A stretch of 40,524 nucleotides of DNA from a virus: positions 1-40,524 of the IMG/VR virus record IMGVR_UViG_3300008106_000016. One strand, written 5' to 3'. A program made the position numbers and the translations under genes. Positions 40,486 through 40,524 of this stretch are shown in pieces. Each line of letters starts with the position of its first letter. Positions within the stretch are counted from its first letter, which is position 1. Under the pieces are notes generated by a model. It had not been told where the DNA came from and did no database searches. It worked only from the letters and a program-made list of their open reading frames with translations.

Positions 40486-40524
40486 TTTATAATAAAATAA
40501 ATAATACTACTATAGTATAAACAT

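Noticed and set aside
1-40524. Circular or complete phage genome joining the two ends
   Set aside because: The partial gene at 1-96 has no start across the junction (a TAG lies just before it at the right end), and replication and lysogeny genes are missing, so the window is a fragment.
1-40524. TAA reassignment, suggested by ATG TAA at 32716 and ATG TCA TAA at 38778
   Set aside because: TAA ends many well-delimited genes here with the next start close behind, so these are a mutation and a minigene or chance stop.

Overview
The window is the late (structural) half of a tailed phage or prophage with a contractile tail (myovirus type), in a very AT-rich genome. Stop usage is standard: TGA is a true stop at several ATGA junctions and Trp is TGG, so this is genetic code 11. 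Host identity cannot be read directly. The strong A+T bias, the near absence of Shine-Dalgarno sequences and a bacterial-type DnaN would fit an AT-rich, possibly host-restricted, Gram-negative (alphaproteobacterial-like) host, but this is weak inference. No tRNA, rRNA, CRISPR array, integrase or transposase was seen.

Layout. Positions 1-2245 hold a rightward run of small, mostly membrane or unknown proteins ending in a small helix-turn-helix protein. Positions 2232-26832 are one leftward late operon. Read in transcription order (right to left) it holds a prohead protease/scaffold, decoration protein, major capsid protein, neck and completion proteins, tail sheath, tail tube, two tail-assembly chaperones joined by a -1 frameshift site, tape measure, Dit-like protein, baseplate plug, hub, spike, gp46-like wedge, baseplate J, gpI/DUF2612-like protein, fibre proteins (one very long, with a beta-helix-like part and an RCC1-like propeller), a papain-fold endolysin, a membrane protein with a soluble domain, a GNAT-like protein and a holin-like protein. 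Positions 26978-29771 are a rightward accessory cassette with a perfect sigma70-consensus promoter. Positions 29764-35235 are leftward again: MuF-like head protein, portal, large and small terminase. Positions 35766-40485 carry a ParB-like protein, an adenine/cytosine-N4 methyltransferase, a membrane-protein cassette, a DnaN sliding clamp and a Cys-rich small protein.

The leftward head operon is broken by insertions. One is the live rightward cassette at 27-29.8 kb. Two are rightward islands holding dead or startless genes: a BRO-N antirepressor remnant at 32.7 kb and an unknown ORF at 35.4 kb. A fourth, about 1 kb, sits between dnaN and the methyltransferase. It is bounded by a 28-nt direct repeat that duplicates the methyltransferase start, and it carries its own promoter overlapped by a 37-nt perfect palindrome. 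Shared repeats (29 nt at 28040 and 32487) and a 64-nt RNA-like hairpin mark these islands. They are the least explained part of the window.

Translation signals are unusual. Nearly all starts lack a purine-rich Shine-Dalgarno and sit in an AT-rich context, often exactly TAATTTATG.
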